From NCBI GenBank assembly GCA_965209105.1, contig CBDBQB010000039.1, positions 248,001-312,000 on the forward strand: a stretch of 64,000 bases of DNA. Direction: 5' to 3'. Positions 18,371-26,618 of the stretch are shown here, one piece after another (within the stretch, counting starts at the first letter, position 1; every line of letters begins with the position of its first letter). The notes under the pieces were generated by a model. That model was not told the origin of the DNA. It saw only the letters and a program-made list of their open reading frames with translations, and did no database searches. A program made the translations under genes and the position numbers. This stretch comes from JAAELZ01 sp965209105. GTDB lineage: Bacteria; Pseudomonadota; Gammaproteobacteria; Arenicellales; Poriferihabitantaceae.

Positions 18371-18982
18371 ATGAGTGTTCAACTAACTATCGCTGGCAGC
18401 AAATCTTCGCTTGATTTAAGCGATGAAAACTTTGGTGCGGCTTTTAAAGAAACGCTGATCCATCAAGTGGTCACGGCTTATCTTGCAACAGGGCGTTCAG
18501 GTACCTCGTCTCAAAAGAGCCGTTCTGAAGTCAGGGGTGGCGGTAGGAAGCCATGGCGACAAAAAGGTACCGGCCGTGCACGTGCGGGAACGATTCGCAG
18601 CCCGATTTTCATGGGGGGTGGTCAAACTTTTGCGCGCTCAACGCGAGATTATTCACAAAAGATCAATCGCAAAATGTACCGCGGTGCGATGCGTTCGATT
18701 TTGTCTGAATTGGCGCGACAAGATCGCATTGTTGTGACCCAATCTATTGCGGCAAAAACGCCTAAGACGAAAGATATGGCAGCGATGCTCAATAAACTAG
18801 GGCTGAGCACTGGCTTGATTGTGATGTCTGAAGAAGACAGCAATGTCGCTTTGTCGGTGCGGAATATTCCTAATATTGAAATCACAACAGTCAATAATCT
18901 CGATCCGGTCAGTTTGGTGGCGTCTGAGAAAGTGTTGATGACCGCTGATGCGGCTAAGCAGTTAGACGAGAAATTATCATGA
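18371..18982 (+). CDS. rplD: 50S ribosomal protein L4
   Basis: L4 lines the peptide exit tunnel; in enterobacteria it also regulates the S10 operon, although the leader needed for this seems absent here. The product has 203 residues. The tunnel loop GGGRKPWRQKGTGRARAGTI is characteristic. Its stop overlaps the rplW start by four bases (ATGA at 18979-18982), implying coupled translation. Confidence 0.97.
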   Translation: MSVQLTIAGSKSSLDLSDENFGAAFKETLIHQVVTAYLATGRSGTSSQKSRSEVRGGGRKPWRQKGTGRARAGTIRSPIFMGGGQTFARSTRDYSQKINRKMYRGAMRSILSELARQDRIVVTQSIAAKTPKTKDMAAMLNKLGLSTGLIVMSEEDSNVALSVRNIPNIEITTVNNLDPVSLVASEKVLMTADAAKQLDEKLS

Positions 18983-19278
18983 AGCCAGAACGCATTTATC
19001 AAATTATTCGTCGTCCGCATATTTCTGAGAAAACAGCGGGTATCGCCGATACAAAGCGTCAAATTACGTTTGAAGTCTTAAAGTCGGCAAGCAAGCCGGA
19101 AATAAAAGCGGCGGTTGAACAGCTATTCAAAGTTGAAGTGAACGCCGTTAAAACAGTGGTGGTGAAAGGCAAGAGTAAGCGTTTCGGCCGCAACTTAGGT
19201 AAACGTAACGATTGGAAGAAGGCCTACGTCACTTTGAAAGAAGGCCACGATATCGATTTTATTGGGATGGCGAGTTAG
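18979..19278 (+). CDS. rplW: 50S ribosomal protein L23
   Basis: L23 sits at the tunnel exit and docks signal recognition particle and trigger factor. The 99 residues begin with PERIYQIIRRPHISEKTAG, where E. coli has the similar ERLLKVLRAPHVSEK. It overlaps rplD by four bases. The trigger-factor contact region around the VSEK/ISEK motif is intact. Confidence 0.96.
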   Translation: MKPERIYQIIRRPHISEKTAGIADTKRQITFEVLKSASKPEIKAAVEQLFKVEVNAVKTVVVKGKSKRFGRNLGKRNDWKKAYVTLKEGHDIDFIGMAS

Positions 19279-19336
19279 TAGTAGTATCCACCACCGTATT
19301 CAGACAATTATTAAATAATTAAAGACAGATAGTCAA

Positions 19337-20161
19337 ATGGCACTATTAAAATTAAAACCGACAACTCCAGGCCAGCGCGGCACGGTTCGCGTTGTCAATA
19401 AGGATTTGCACAAAGGGCAATCCTTTCCTGCGCTGACGGTGCCTAAGAAATCGATCAACGGGCGCAATAATGCTGGCCGCATTACTGTCCGTCATCGTGG
19501 TGGCGCGCATAAAAAACATTACCGTATTGTTGACTTTAAACGCAATAAAGACGGCATACCTGCCACAGTAGAACGCTTGGAGTATGACCCAAATAGAAGC
19601 GCAAATATTGCTTTGTTGCTATATGCCGATGGGGAACGACGGTATATCATAGCGCCGCGTCAAGTTGCGGTGGGTGATACGATACGTTCTGGTATCGACG
19701 CGGGCATCAAACCCGGTAACGCGATGCCGCTTAAGAATATTCCGATTGGTACCGTCGTTCATTGTGTAGAACTAAAGCCAGGTAAGGGTGCGCAGCTCGC
19801 GCGCTCTGCCGGTGCATCGGTTCAATATATTGGTCGCGAAGGCAAGTACGCTCAGCTTAGATTACGCTCTGGCGAAATGCGCAAAGTATTAATTGATTGT
19901 CGCGCGACGGTCGGTAGTGTCGGTAATTCAGAACACAGCCTACGTAAGCTAGGCAAAGCGGGTGCTAAACGTTGGCGTGGTATTCGCCCCACCGTACGTG
20001 GTGTGGCAATGAATCCAGTCGATCATCCGCATGGTGGTGGAGAAGGTCGTACGTCGGGTGGCCGGCATCCTTGCTCACCTTGGGGTGTGCCAACCAAAGG
20101 TTATCGAACGCGTGTTAATAAGCGTTCGAATAATATGATTATCCGTAGACGGAAAAAGTAA
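19337..20161 (+). CDS. rplB: 50S ribosomal protein L2
   Basis: L2 is needed for subunit association and lies close to the peptidyl transferase centre. It has 274 residues, near the usual 273. The highly conserved C-terminal segment MNPVDHPHGGGEGRTSGG with the functionally important His is present, as is RGGAHKKHYRIVDFKR near the start. rpsS follows after 6 nt. Confidence 0.97.
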   Translation: MALLKLKPTTPGQRGTVRVVNKDLHKGQSFPALTVPKKSINGRNNAGRITVRHRGGAHKKHYRIVDFKRNKDGIPATVERLEYDPNRSANIALLLYADGERRYIIAPRQVAVGDTIRSGIDAGIKPGNAMPLKNIPIGTVVHCVELKPGKGAQLARSAGASVQYIGREGKYAQLRLRSGEMRKVLIDCRATVGSVGNSEHSLRKLGKAGAKRWRGIRPTVRGVAMNPVDHPHGGGEGRTSGGRHPCSPWGVPTKGYRTRVNKRSNNMIIRRRKK

Positions 20162-20167
20162 TTAGAT

Positions 20168-20440
20168 ATGGCTCGTTCAATTCGTAAAGGTCCGTTTGTC
20201 GATCACCATTTATGGTCGAAAGTACTGACGGCAAAAGAAGAAAGTAATCGTCGTCCAATTGTGACGTGGTCACGCCGTTCAATGATTATGCCAGAATTTG
20301 TAGGCTTAACGATCGCTGTGCATAACGGTCGCCAGCATATTCCTGTGCTGATCAATGAGAATATGGTCGGACATAAATTGGGTGAATTTGCGCCAACGCG
20401 TACATTCCGTGGTCATCTAGCAGACAAAAAGGCAATTTAA
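20168..20440 (+). CDS. rpsS: 30S ribosomal protein S19
   Basis: S19 pairs with S13 in the small-subunit head near the A-site finger. At 90 residues it has the standard size, with MARSIRKGPFVDHHLWSKV and the C-terminal HKLGEFAPTRTFRGH. It is separated from rplV by a single base, so both are translated as a coupled pair. Confidence 0.97.
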   Translation: MARSIRKGPFVDHHLWSKVLTAKEESNRRPIVTWSRRSMIMPEFVGLTIAVHNGRQHIPVLINENMVGHKLGEFAPTRTFRGHLADKKAI

Positions 20441-20441
20441 A

Positions 20442-20795
20442 ATGCAAGTTCGAGCCTTAGCAAAATATAACCGCATCTCGGCGCAGAAAGTGCGCTTGGT
20501 GGCGGATCAGATTCGCTCTAAGTCGGTTTCTCGGGCTTTGGAAATTTTGGAGTTTAGCCCTAAAAAAGCGGCAATACTGGTCGCGAAAACGCTCAATTCT
20601 GCGATCGCCAATGCTGAGCATAACGAAGGTGCAGATATTGACGAATTATGGGTCAGTGTTGCAATGATCGATGAAGGGCCGACACTGAAACGATTTCGCG
20701 CCCGTGCCAAAGGTCGTGGTACGCGAATATTAAAAAGAACTTCTCACATCACGATTGCTGTGAGTGATGAAAAGAAACCAGCGAAAGCTAACTAG
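20442..20795 (+). CDS. rplV: 50S ribosomal protein L22
   Basis: L22 contacts all 23S rRNA domains and lines the exit tunnel constriction with L4. The product of 117 residues is slightly longer than E. coli L22 (110) through a short Lys-rich tail. Conserved parts are YNRISAQKVRLVADQIR and the hairpin FRARAKGRGTRILKRTSHI. Confidence 0.96.
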   Translation: MQVRALAKYNRISAQKVRLVADQIRSKSVSRALEILEFSPKKAAILVAKTLNSAIANAEHNEGADIDELWVSVAMIDEGPTLKRFRARAKGRGTRILKRTSHITIAVSDEKKPAKAN

Positions 20796-20804
20796 GTAGG
20801 CACA

Positions 20805-21494
20805 ATGGGTCAAAAAGTACATCCAAATGGGTTTCGCCTTGGCATTATCCGAGATTGGGATTCCAAGTGGTTCGCGACGGGTCGTGACTACAGCAAACAG
20901 TTGATCGAGGATCAGCATATCCGTGCATTCCTTAAAGCACGGCTGGCCAATGCTGCCGTCAGCAAGGTCCGCATTGAACGCAATGCCGAAAACATCAATG
21001 TGAAAATCCATACTGCTCGTCCGGGTATCGTGATTGGTAAAAAAGGCCAAGACATTGAAAGACTAAGGGCTGAACTGAACGCAAAAGTAGACGGCGTGGT
21101 ATCGGTGTCGGTTGAGGAAATGCGTAAGCCTGAGTTGGATGCGCAGTTGGTTGCCGACAGTATCGCACAGCAGCTTGTCGGCCGCGTAGCCTACCGCCGA
21201 GCAACCAAGCGATCATTGCAAAATGCAATGCGCTTAGGTGCCGAAGGTATAAAGATAATGGTTTCTGGTCGATTAAACGGTGCAGAAATTGCTCGCAAAG
21301 AGTGGTACAGAGAAGGGCGTGTTCCGCTGCATACATTGCGTGCTGATGTCGACTATGCGACCGCTGAAGCCCTGACCACCTACGGGATATTAGGCATTAA
21401 GGTCTGGATTTATAAAGGTGAAGTTTTCGCTGCCGATCCAATCCCTGATGTTGTGGTCGAAGAGCCACAAATTGAACCCGCCACGAAAGCATAA
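20805..21494 (+). CDS. rpsC: 30S ribosomal protein S3
   Basis: S3 surrounds the mRNA entry pore with S4 and S5. It has 229 residues, with MGQKVHPNGFRLGI at the start and a type-II KH domain around residues 38-107 (RPGIVIGKKGQDIERLR). The C-terminal domain with GAEGIKIMVSGRLNGAEIAR is complete. It follows rplV after 9 nt and precedes rplP. Confidence 0.97.
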   Translation: MGQKVHPNGFRLGIIRDWDSKWFATGRDYSKQLIEDQHIRAFLKARLANAAVSKVRIERNAENINVKIHTARPGIVIGKKGQDIERLRAELNAKVDGVVSVSVEEMRKPELDAQLVADSIAQQLVGRVAYRRATKRSLQNAMRLGAEGIKIMVSGRLNGAEIARKEWYREGRVPLHTLRADVDYATAEALTTYGILGIKVWIYKGEVFAADPIPDVVVEEPQIEPATKA

Positions 21495-21527
21495 TTTGCG
21501 CGTGCAACCTAAAATATAAGATTCGTC

Positions 21528-21941
21528 ATGTTACAACCAAAACGCACTAAATTCAGAAAGATGCATAAAGGCCGCAATCGCGGGCTGGCACAAAGCGGCA
21601 ATAAAATTAGCTTCGGCGAGTTTGGCTTAAAAGCCACCGGCCGTGGTCGCATGACTGCGCGTCAAATTGAAGCAGCGCGTCGCGCGATGACCCGTCATAT
21701 TAAGCGGGGTGGACGTATTTGGATACGTGTTTTCCCTGATAAGCCCATTACTAAAAAGCCTTTGGAAGTTAGACAAGGTAAAGGTAAGGGCTCGGTCGAT
21801 CACTGGGTTTGCTTGGTTCAACCTGGGCTTATATTGTACGAGATTGAAGGCGTATCTGAAGAGCTGGCGCGTGAAGCGTTTGCATTAGCTGCGGCCAAGT
21901 TGCCGTTTAAGACAAATTTTGTAACGCGTCATGGTGGATAA
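21528..21941 (+). CDS. rplP: 50S ribosomal protein L16
   Basis: L16 organises the A-site tRNA binding surface of the large subunit. The 137-residue product starts MLQPKRTKFRKMHKGRNRG and contains FGLKATGRGRMTARQIEAAR and the KGKGSVDHWVCLVQPG loop; the Arg in the first of these corresponds to the hydroxylated Arg81 region in E. coli. The stop codon lies one base before the rpmC start. Confidence 0.97.
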   Translation: MLQPKRTKFRKMHKGRNRGLAQSGNKISFGEFGLKATGRGRMTARQIEAARRAMTRHIKRGGRIWIRVFPDKPITKKPLEVRQGKGKGSVDHWVCLVQPGLILYEIEGVSEELAREAFALAAAKLPFKTNFVTRHGG

Positions 21942-21942
21942 G

Positions 21943-22149
21943 ATGAATGCCAGTGATTTACGCACTAAGTCAAACAAAGATTTGGACAAAGCTTTGGTCG
22001 AACTTAGACAAGAACAATTTAATTTACGCATGCAGCGATCCAGTGGGCAATTGTCCAATCCTGCGCGCTTTAAGGCCGTCCAGAAAGATATTGCACGTAT
22101 TAAGACTGTGCAGACGGAAATGGCAACGTCGACCGCTGGAGCAGAGTAA
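21943..22149 (+). CDS. rpmC: 50S ribosomal protein L29
   Basis: L29 sits beside L23 at the tunnel exit. I choose ATG 21943 (68 residues) rather than the in-frame ATG at 21931, because it aligns with the family Met (MNASDLRTKSNKDLD) and GGTGGA at 21933-21938 is well placed as ribosome site. The signature EEQFNLRMQ appears as RQEQFNLRMQRSSGQL. The TAA stop shares its last base with the rpsQ ATG. Confidence 0.93.
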   Translation: MNASDLRTKSNKDLDKALVELRQEQFNLRMQRSSGQLSNPARFKAVQKDIARIKTVQTEMATSTAGAE

Positions 22150-22415
22150 TGGCTGAGCAAATAGAGAAGAAAGTTCAACGATCCGTGCAAGGCAATGTGA
22201 GCAGCGCCAAGATGGATAAGAGCATTACTGTCGTTATTGAACGACAAGTTAAGCATCCCTTATATAAGAAGATCATCCGCCGCTCGACTAAGTTACATGC
22301 GCATGATGAACAGAACGAATGTAAGGAAGGCGACACCGTGATTATTCAGGAGTGCCGCCCCTTGTCAAAAACGAAAAGTTGGCGTTTGGTTGAAGTAGTC
22401 AACCGCGCTAGTTAA
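22149..22415 (+). CDS. rpsQ: 30S ribosomal protein S17
   Basis: S17 is a primary 16S rRNA binding protein of the small-subunit body. The 88 residues have an OB fold with VSSAKMDKSITVVIERQV-like sequence (here GNVSSAKMDKSITVVIER) and the KYVRRSTK-like segment KIIRRSTKLHAHDE. It overlaps rpmC by one base (TAATG). Confidence 0.96.
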   Translation: MAEQIEKKVQRSVQGNVSSAKMDKSITVVIERQVKHPLYKKIIRRSTKLHAHDEQNECKEGDTVIIQECRPLSKTKSWRLVEVVNRAS

Positions 22416-22447
22416 GCTGTAATCGATTAAGTATAGAGGAGTTTGCA

Positions 22448-22816
22448 ATGATTCAAATGCAATCCAGAATGAAAGTAGCCGACAACAGCGGCGCAAAAGA
22501 AGTCATGTGCATTAAGGTGCTGGGCGGATCGAAGCGTCGTTATGCCGGCATCGGTGATATTGTTAAAATCAGTATCAAAGAAGCGCTGCCTAATGCGAAG
22601 GTAAAAAAAGGCGATGTCTATGACGCGGTGATAGTGCGCACTAAAAAAGGTGTGCGTCGTCGTGATGGCTCAACTATTCGCTTCGATTCAAATGCCGCCG
22701 TGTTGTTGAACGCAAACCTGCAGCCGATTGGCACGCGTATTTTTGGCCCGGTAACGCGTGAATTACGCTCTGAGCGTTTTATGCGAATAATTTCATTGGC
22801 GCCGGAAGTGCTATAG
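22448..22816 (+). CDS. rplN: 50S ribosomal protein L14
   Basis: L14 forms intersubunit bridges and is the binding site of the silencing factor RsfS. The 122-residue product (MIQMQSRMKVADNSGAKEVM at the start) has the normal length and ends with the typical SLAPEVL. A strong GAGGAG ribosome site precedes ATG 22448. Confidence 0.97.
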   Translation: MIQMQSRMKVADNSGAKEVMCIKVLGGSKRRYAGIGDIVKISIKEALPNAKVKKGDVYDAVIVRTKKGVRRRDGSTIRFDSNAAVLLNANLQPIGTRIFGPVTRELRSERFMRIISLAPEVL

Positions 22817-22852
22817 CGCGATTGATCAGCAAGAATTATTGGATACGACAAG

Positions 22853-23173
22853 ATGAACAAGATTAGAAAAGGTGATGAAGTCATCGTCCTCGCCGGCAAA
22901 GACAAAGGCAAACACGGCACGGTTTTAAACGTGTTGGCCAATGGCAAGGCGATGGTGAACGATATCAACATCATCAAGAAACACGTCAAAGCAAATCCTC
23001 AAGCGGGTGAAACCGGCGGGATTGTTGAGCGCGAAGCGGCGATCCAATTATCCAATATTGGTATTTATAACACTGCCAGCGGTAAAGCTGATCGGGTGGG
23101 GTTTAAAACTTTAGATGATGGCCGTAAGGTTCGTTTTTATAAATCAAGCGGTGAAACTATCGACCTTAAATAG
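22853..23173 (+). CDS. rplX: 50S ribosomal protein L24
   Basis: L24 initiates large-subunit assembly. The 106 residues carry an N-terminal KOW motif (KIRKGDEVIVLAGKDKGKHG) and the GGIVEREAAIQLSNIGIYN segment common to bacterial L24. It lies between rplN and rplE in the standard spc order. Confidence 0.97.
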   Translation: MNKIRKGDEVIVLAGKDKGKHGTVLNVLANGKAMVNDINIIKKHVKANPQAGETGGIVEREAAIQLSNIGIYNTASGKADRVGFKTLDDGRKVRFYKSSGETIDLK

Positions 23174-23207
23174 GTTGATTCTGACGCAATAGAACACATT
23201 TTAAGAC

Positions 23208-23747
23208 ATGGCAAGATTACAAGACAAATACAAAGCTGAGATTATTCCTGCTCTGAAAAAAGAGTTGGGGCTGGAAAATCCTATGCGCATCCCTAAGATT
23301 AAAAAGATCACATTAAACATGGGTCTAGGGGAAGCGATTGGCAATAAGAAAGTACTGGAAAGCGCAACGGAAGATTTGCGCAAAATTTCCGGTCAGCAAC
23401 CCATTATCCGCAATGCGCGTAAATCTGAGGCGGCCTTTAAGATTCGCGAAGGTTGGCCAATCGGCGCAAAGGTCACAATGCGTCGTGAGCGGATGTATGA
23501 ATTTCTGGATCGTTTAATTTCGATCGCCATTCCGCGTATTCGAGATTTTCGTGGATTGAATCCTAAATCATTCGATGGCCGAGGCAACTATGCCTTTGGT
23601 ATCTCTGAGCAAATCGTATTCCCTGAAATTGACTACGATAAAGTCGATGCACTTCGCGGCATGGATATTTGTATTACGATTGACGCGGAAACTGATGAGC
23701 ATGCAAAAGCCTTGCTCACCGCATTTAACTTTCCATTAAAGGCATAA
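23208..23747 (+). CDS. rplE: 50S ribosomal protein L5
   Basis: L5 binds 5S rRNA and contacts S13 across the subunit interface. The 179 residues, the same length as E. coli, include NPMRIPKIKKITLNMGLGEA and the RRERMYEFLDRLI segment. The rpsN start follows after three bases. Confidence 0.97.
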   Translation: MARLQDKYKAEIIPALKKELGLENPMRIPKIKKITLNMGLGEAIGNKKVLESATEDLRKISGQQPIIRNARKSEAAFKIREGWPIGAKVTMRRERMYEFLDRLISIAIPRIRDFRGLNPKSFDGRGNYAFGISEQIVFPEIDYDKVDALRGMDICITIDAETDEHAKALLTAFNFPLKA

Positions 23748-23750
23748 GTC

Positions 23751-24056
23751 ATGGCAAAGAAATCAATGGTTTTACGTAATGTAAAACGAGCGAAATTGGC
23801 GGAACAGCACCGCGAGAAACGTGAAAGTTTACGCGCTGCGTGTAAAGATGAAAGCCTGGATTATGACTCGAAGTGGGACGCGATGATCGCGTTACAGAAA
23901 ATGCCCCGTGACTCGAGTAAGTCCCGTTACCGCAACCGCTGTGCCCTCACTGGGCGTCCGCATGGTTATTTTCGTAAATTTGGTTTATCGCGTATTCGTT
24001 TGCGTGAGATTTCGATGCGCGGAGAAGCGCCCGGCGTCACCAAGGCCAGTTGGTAA
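23751..24056 (+). CDS. rpsN: 30S ribosomal protein S14 (zinc-free form)
   Basis: S14 is a late-assembling head protein near S3 and S10. The product is the long 101-residue form that lacks the CxxC zinc ribbon found in short S14 proteins. The C-terminal half with RNRCALTGRPHGYFRKFGLSR is highly conserved. Confidence 0.97.
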   Translation: MAKKSMVLRNVKRAKLAEQHREKRESLRAACKDESLDYDSKWDAMIALQKMPRDSSKSRYRNRCALTGRPHGYFRKFGLSRIRLREISMRGEAPGVTKASW

Positions 24057-24068
24057 GGAGATAAGATT

Positions 24069-24464
24069 ATGAGTATGCAAGATCCTATCGCAGATATGTT
24101 AACCCGTCTACGCAATGGCGGCACGGGTGCTAAACAATCTGTCAGTATGCCCAGTTCAACTAAGAAAGTTGCGATTGCTGAGGTATTGAAAAAAGAAGGT
24201 TATATCGGTGATTTTCAAGTGGATGGCGACGGCGCAATCAAAACCTTGGTGATTCAAATAAAATATTTCCAAGGCGAGCCAGTTATCGAGAAAATTAAGC
24301 GCATCAGCTCGCCAGGGTTGCGCGTTTATGCAGAAAAAGACACCTTGCCTAGCGTTAATGGCGGCTTAGGTGTGGCACTCATTTCTACCTCCAAGGGCGT
24401 GATGAGCGACAAGACCGCACGCGCAGCTGGCATAGGTGGCGAAGTCATCTGTTCTGTATTCTAA
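24069..24464 (+). CDS. rpsH: 30S ribosomal protein S8
   Basis: S8 binds 16S helix 21 and in E. coli represses the spc operon through the rplE mRNA. The 131 residues begin MSMQDPIADMLTRLRNG and end with the expected AGIGGEVICSVF. The GCCGAGTCA-type S8 mRNA site was not searched structurally here. Confidence 0.97.
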   Translation: MSMQDPIADMLTRLRNGGTGAKQSVSMPSSTKKVAIAEVLKKEGYIGDFQVDGDGAIKTLVIQIKYFQGEPVIEKIKRISSPGLRVYAEKDTLPSVNGGLGVALISTSKGVMSDKTARAAGIGGEVICSVF

Positions 24465-24492
24465 TTTTAGATTTATTGAAAGAGGTTTAAAT

Positions 24493-25023
24493 ATGTCACG
24501 TATCGGTAAAGCACCCATTGCGATTCCAGCGGGCGTAGAAATTAAAGATCAAGACGGTGTGGTCACTGTCAAAGGCACGAAAGGTGAGACATCTCTGCAT
24601 TTGATGTCAGGTATTACCGTTGCACAAGAAGACGGGGTATTGACAGTCGATATCGGCGAAAATACCGATTTAGATGCGATGTCGGGTACCACGCGCGCCT
24701 TAATCAACAATATGGTGCTTGGTGTGACGGAAGGTTTTGAGAAGACGCTTAAAATTGTGGGTGTCGGTTATCGTGCCAAAGTGCAGGGTAATGTGCTCAA
24801 TTTACAATTGGGTTTTTCGCACGATGTGAATTACACCTTGCCCGAGGGTGTTATCGCGGAGACACCGAGCCAAACTGAAGTGATTGTAAAGGGCATTGAT
24901 AAGCAAAAAGTGGGACAAGCCGCAGCCAATATTCGCAGCTTTCGCCCGCCCGAGCCATACAAGGGCAAAGGTATTCGTTATACCGACGAATATGTTGTTC
25001 GTAAGCAAGCTAAGAAAGCGTAA
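24493..25023 (+). CDS. rplF: 50S ribosomal protein L6
   Basis: L6 stabilises the factor-binding region near the sarcin-ricin loop. I place the start at ATG 24493 (176 residues, MSRIGKAPIAIPAGVEI) because AGAGG at 24481-24485 precedes it and the family begins here; an upstream in-frame ATG would overlap rpsH. The C-terminal segment SFRPPEPYKGKGIRYTDE is diagnostic. Confidence 0.97.
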   Translation: MSRIGKAPIAIPAGVEIKDQDGVVTVKGTKGETSLHLMSGITVAQEDGVLTVDIGENTDLDAMSGTTRALINNMVLGVTEGFEKTLKIVGVGYRAKVQGNVLNLQLGFSHDVNYTLPEGVIAETPSQTEVIVKGIDKQKVGQAAANIRSFRPPEPYKGKGIRYTDEYVVRKQAKKA

Positions 25024-25041
25024 TTTAGGATAGTCAGTCAA

Positions 25042-25398
25042 ATGAACGTTAAAAAGAAAGCTCGATTAAGACGTGCACGCAAAACCCGTGCACAAATTCG
25101 TCGATTGGATATGACGCGCTTGAGCGTTTATCGTACGCCGCGCCATTTCTATGCGCAGCTTATGACAGCGGATGGTGCTAAGGTGTTAGCCAGTGCGTCA
25201 ACGCTAGATCCTGAGATTCGTAAAGAAGTTAAAAATAGCGGCAATGTTGAAGCAGCAAAGGTCGTGGGCAAGATACTGGCTAAGCGCGCGAGTAGTTCAG
25301 GCGTTGAAGCCGTCGCATTTGATCGCTCCGGGTTCAAATACCACGGACGAATCGCTGCGTTTGCAGATGCCGCGCGTGAAGCGGGTTTGAAGTTTTAA
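25042..25398 (+). CDS. rplR: 50S ribosomal protein L18
   Basis: L18 with L5 and L25 loads 5S rRNA into the large subunit. The 118-residue product starts with the basic MNVKKKARLRRARKTRAQIR and carries KRASSSGVEAVAFDRSGFKY and HGRIAAFADAAREAGLKF, the typical C terminus. Standard spc position before rpsE. Confidence 0.97.
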   Translation: MNVKKKARLRRARKTRAQIRRLDMTRLSVYRTPRHFYAQLMTADGAKVLASASTLDPEIRKEVKNSGNVEAAKVVGKILAKRASSSGVEAVAFDRSGFKYHGRIAAFADAAREAGLKF

Positions 25399-25436
25399 TT
25401 TAATTTATACAGCAAAAGAGAACAAAGAGACTAAAC

Positions 25437-25946
25437 ATGGCGAAGCATCAAAAGCGTGACCGCGATAATCAAGAGCAAGAATTCAATGAGCAGTTGATCA
25501 ATATTCGCCGCGTGGCGAAAGTGGTCAAAGGCGGACGAGTATTCGGATTCTCAGCACTGACAGTGGTCGGCGACGGTAAAGGTCGAATTGGCATGGGTCG
25601 TGGTAATGCGCGTGAAGTGCCGAGTGCGGTTCAAAAAGCGATGGAAAATGCCCGTCAGAGCATGTTCAAAGTCAAACTCGATGGCACGACATTGCAGTAC
25701 CCGGTCATCGGTCGACACGGTTCGGCACACGTGATGATTCGCCCAGCCTCTGAAGGCACGGGCATCATTGCTGGCGGCACCATGCGTGCGGTATTCGAGG
25801 CGGTCGGCGTTGAGAATGTTTTAGCAAAGGTGATTGGAACAACCAATCCTATTAATGTGACGCGCGCAACTTTAGATGCGCTGAAGAACATGCGTAGTCC
25901 CGATCAAATCGCGGCCAAGCGTGGTATCAGCGTCGAAGAGCTATAA
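25437..25946 (+). CDS. rpsE: 30S ribosomal protein S5
   Basis: S5 lies at the mRNA entry pore and influences accuracy. The 169-residue protein contains INIRRVAKVVKGGRVFGFSA, the loop where spectinomycin-resistance changes map in other species, here apparently wild type, and a C-terminal dsRBD-like fold. It is followed 12 nt later by rpmD. Confidence 0.97.
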   Translation: MAKHQKRDRDNQEQEFNEQLINIRRVAKVVKGGRVFGFSALTVVGDGKGRIGMGRGNAREVPSAVQKAMENARQSMFKVKLDGTTLQYPVIGRHGSAHVMIRPASEGTGIIAGGTMRAVFEAVGVENVLAKVIGTTNPINVTRATLDALKNMRSPDQIAAKRGISVEEL

Positions 25947-25958
25947 GTAGGTACGATC

Positions 25959-26153
25959 ATGGCAAAAGCACAAACTAAAATGATTCGGGTTAAATTAATT
26001 CGTAGTCTAAATGGCCGCTTGAAGAAGCATCAGGCCTGCGCGCGCGGATTAGGCTTACGTCGAATCCACCATACTGTTGAAGTGGCGGATACGCCTGAAA
26101 ATCGCGGTATGATCAACAAAGTCTCTTACATGCTTGAGTACGAGCAAGACTAA
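25959..26153 (+). CDS. rpmD: 50S ribosomal protein L30
   Basis: Small large-subunit protein, 64 residues, with the conserved IRVKLIRSLNGRLKKHQACARGLGLRRI core. L30 is missing from some lineages; its presence here is normal for gammaproteobacteria. It lies between rpsE and rplO. Confidence 0.96.
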   Translation: MAKAQTKMIRVKLIRSLNGRLKKHQACARGLGLRRIHHTVEVADTPENRGMINKVSYMLEYEQD

Positions 26154-26168
26154 GATTAGGGTATCAAA

Positions 26169-26603
26169 ATGCGACTCAATACAATTAAATCTGCGGAAAA
26201 TTCACGTCCTGATCGTAAGCGGGTGGGCCGCGGCGCAGGTTCTGGTATCGGTAAAACCTGTGGACGCGGTGTAAAAGGCCAAAAGGCACGATCCGGTGGA
26301 TTTCACAAGGTCGGCTTTGAAGGTGGTCAAATGCCCCTGCAACGGCGCTTACCGAAGCGCGGTTTTAATGCGCGGGTCAATCGTCATAGCGTAGAACTTC
26401 GACTAAATGAGTTAAATAACATTGATGCCGATATTATTGATATCGCCGCATTGAAAGCCGCGCGCGTGATTACCCAAGCCACCGAAAAGGCAAAGGTTAT
26501 CTTATCGGGCGAAGTGTCTAAGGCTGTCAAGCTAAAAGGCATTGGTGCGACCAAGGGCGCGCGTGCAGCGATTGAAAAAGCAGGCGGTAGCATAGAAGCC
26601 TAG
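26169..26603 (+). CDS. rplO: 50S ribosomal protein L15
   Basis: L15 is a late-assembly protein spanning several 23S domains. The 144 residues have the Gly-rich basic N-terminal arm (RKRVGRGAGSGIGKTCGRG, then KGQKARSGG) and the globular C-terminal part ending GARAAIEKAGGSIEA. secY starts 15 nt downstream. Confidence 0.97.
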   Translation: MRLNTIKSAENSRPDRKRVGRGAGSGIGKTCGRGVKGQKARSGGFHKVGFEGGQMPLQRRLPKRGFNARVNRHSVELRLNELNNIDADIIDIAALKAARVITQATEKAKVILSGEVSKAVKLKGIGATKGARAAIEKAGGSIEA

Positions 26604-26618
26604 GGCTTCTTCAATAAA